Positions 12,839 through 13,356 of a stretch of DNA of 13,356 bases are shown here, one piece after another. Positions within the stretch are counted from its first letter, which is position 1; each line of letters starts with the position of its first letter. The position numbers and the translations under genes were made by a program. This DNA comes from CAYRIH01 sp964424375. GTDB lineage: Bacteria > Patescibacteriota > Kazan-3B-28 > UBA10110. The notes beneath the pieces are model-generated. The model worked only from the letters and a program-made list of their open reading frames with translations, was not told the origin of the DNA and did not search any database. The stretch is taken from contig CAYRIH010000015.1 of the NCBI GenBank assembly GCA_964424375.1, positions 1 through 13,356 on the forward strand, given 5' to 3'.

Positions 12839-13356
12839 CTAACTATTGCGTTTGGCAATAATTTCTTCTTGGATGTTGCTAGGAACCTTTTCGTATTTAT
12901 AAAACTCCATAGTATAAGAAGCCCTGCCTTGAGTCATTGACCGCAAGCTAGTAGCATAACCAAACATTTGAGCTAATGGGATTAAAGCCTTAATTATCTT
13001 GGCATCACCTCTCTCACTCATTCCCTCAATGCGACCCCGTTTAGAATTAAGATTTCCCATTACATCACCAGCAAACTTTTCTGGGGTGACTACTTCTACT
13101 TTCATGACTGGTTCTAGTATAATTGGGGCACCTTTTCTAACCCCATCTTGCAGAGCCATAGATCCAGCAATACTAAAAGCCATTTCTGACGAATCAACAT
13201 CATGATAACTTCCATCATAAAGCGTAGCCCTGATATCAGAAACTGGATAACCAGCCAATACACCTTTATCTATAGCTGATTCTATACCTTTTTTAACTGC
13301 TGGAATATATTCTTTAGGAATAGTGCCACCAACAACTTTGTTAACAAATTACAATC
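12839..13356 (-). CDS. fusA: Elongation factor G, C-terminal part (runs off the right edge)
   Basis: GTPase that drives tRNA-mRNA translocation. The window holds only the last 169 or so codons, which by family alignment cover the end of domain IV and all of domain V. Conserved stretches are FVNKVVGGTIPKEYIPAVKK, LAGYPVSDIRATLYDGSYHD and VDSSEMAFSIAGSMAL, then ILEPVMKVEVVTPEKFAGDV, MFGYATSLRSMTQGRASYTM and EFYKYEKVPSNIQEEI. It ends in TAG. A TTG at 13258 is not the true start, because conserved EF-G sequence continues in frame upstream of it. At 13351-13349 an in-frame TAA occupies a position where relatives have Glu (GLEFVNK); one base change would explain it, and it sits 6 nt from the edge. 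The gene should be treated as intact but partial until that base is checked. Confidence 0.93.

Noticed and set aside
12839..13258. A separate 139-codon gene starting at TTG 13258
   Set aside because: The sequence upstream of the TTG continues in frame as conserved EF-G domain IV, so this is only the end of fusA interrupted by the TAA at 13351-13349.
1..13356. Hidden defence system, mobile element, CRISPR array or RNA gene
   Set aside because: Almost every base is coding sequence of conserved translation genes, the longest gap is 125 nt, and I saw no long repeats, transposase-like frames or tRNA-like folds.

Overview
The window is one continuous block of core translation and secretion genes, all on the minus strand. 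In transcription order, from the right edge to the left, it reads fusA (3' part only), tuf, rpsJ (S10), rplC (L3), rplD (L4), rplW (L23), rplB (L2), rpsS (S19), rplV (L22), rpsC (S3), rplP (L16), rpmC (L29), rpsQ (S17), rplN (L14), rplX (L24), rplE (L5), rpsN/rpsZ (S14), rpsH (S8), rplF (L6), rplR (L18), rpsE (S5), rplO (L15), secY, adk and map (5' part only). This is the end of the str operon fused to the S10 and spc operons. It contains no mobile element, CRISPR array, RNA gene or unknown gene. I found no previously undescribed system.

The organism is a bacterium with an AT-rich genome using the standard genetic code; adk ends in TGA. Several traits fit the Candidate Phyla Radiation (Patescibacteria): no rpmD (L30) gene between rpsE and rplO, a four-cysteine type S14, very compact spacing, and few Shine-Dalgarno sites. 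This placement is an inference and I cannot name the lineage within the group.

Layout. From 13356 to 12839 is the end of EF-G, with an in-frame TAA next to the window edge that is probably a sequence error. From 12838 to 12714 is the longest spacer (125 nt), with a candidate tuf promoter and the best ribosome binding site of the window. From 12713 to 11526 is EF-Tu. From 11480 to 4376 lie 17 ribosomal protein genes, S10 to S8. Most are separated by 0 to 13 nt or overlap by a few bases. The exceptions are 74 nt before rplC and 54 nt before rpsH, each holding an inverted repeat that could fold in the mRNA, and 33 nt before rpsQ. From 4362 to 2447 are L6, L18, S5 and L15. From 2428 to 1 are SecY, adenylate kinase and methionine aminopeptidase, joined by stop/start overlaps.

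The genes supply ribosomal subunits (S and L proteins), the two elongation GTPases, the membrane channel that receives nascent proteins (SecY), the enzyme that removes the initiator methionine (Map), and an adenylate-charge enzyme (Adk). The main departures from the textbook cluster are the missing L30 gene, a 58-residue charged tail on L22, a 19-residue N-terminal extension on S10, a variant P-loop in Adk, and the two intergenic inverted repeats.
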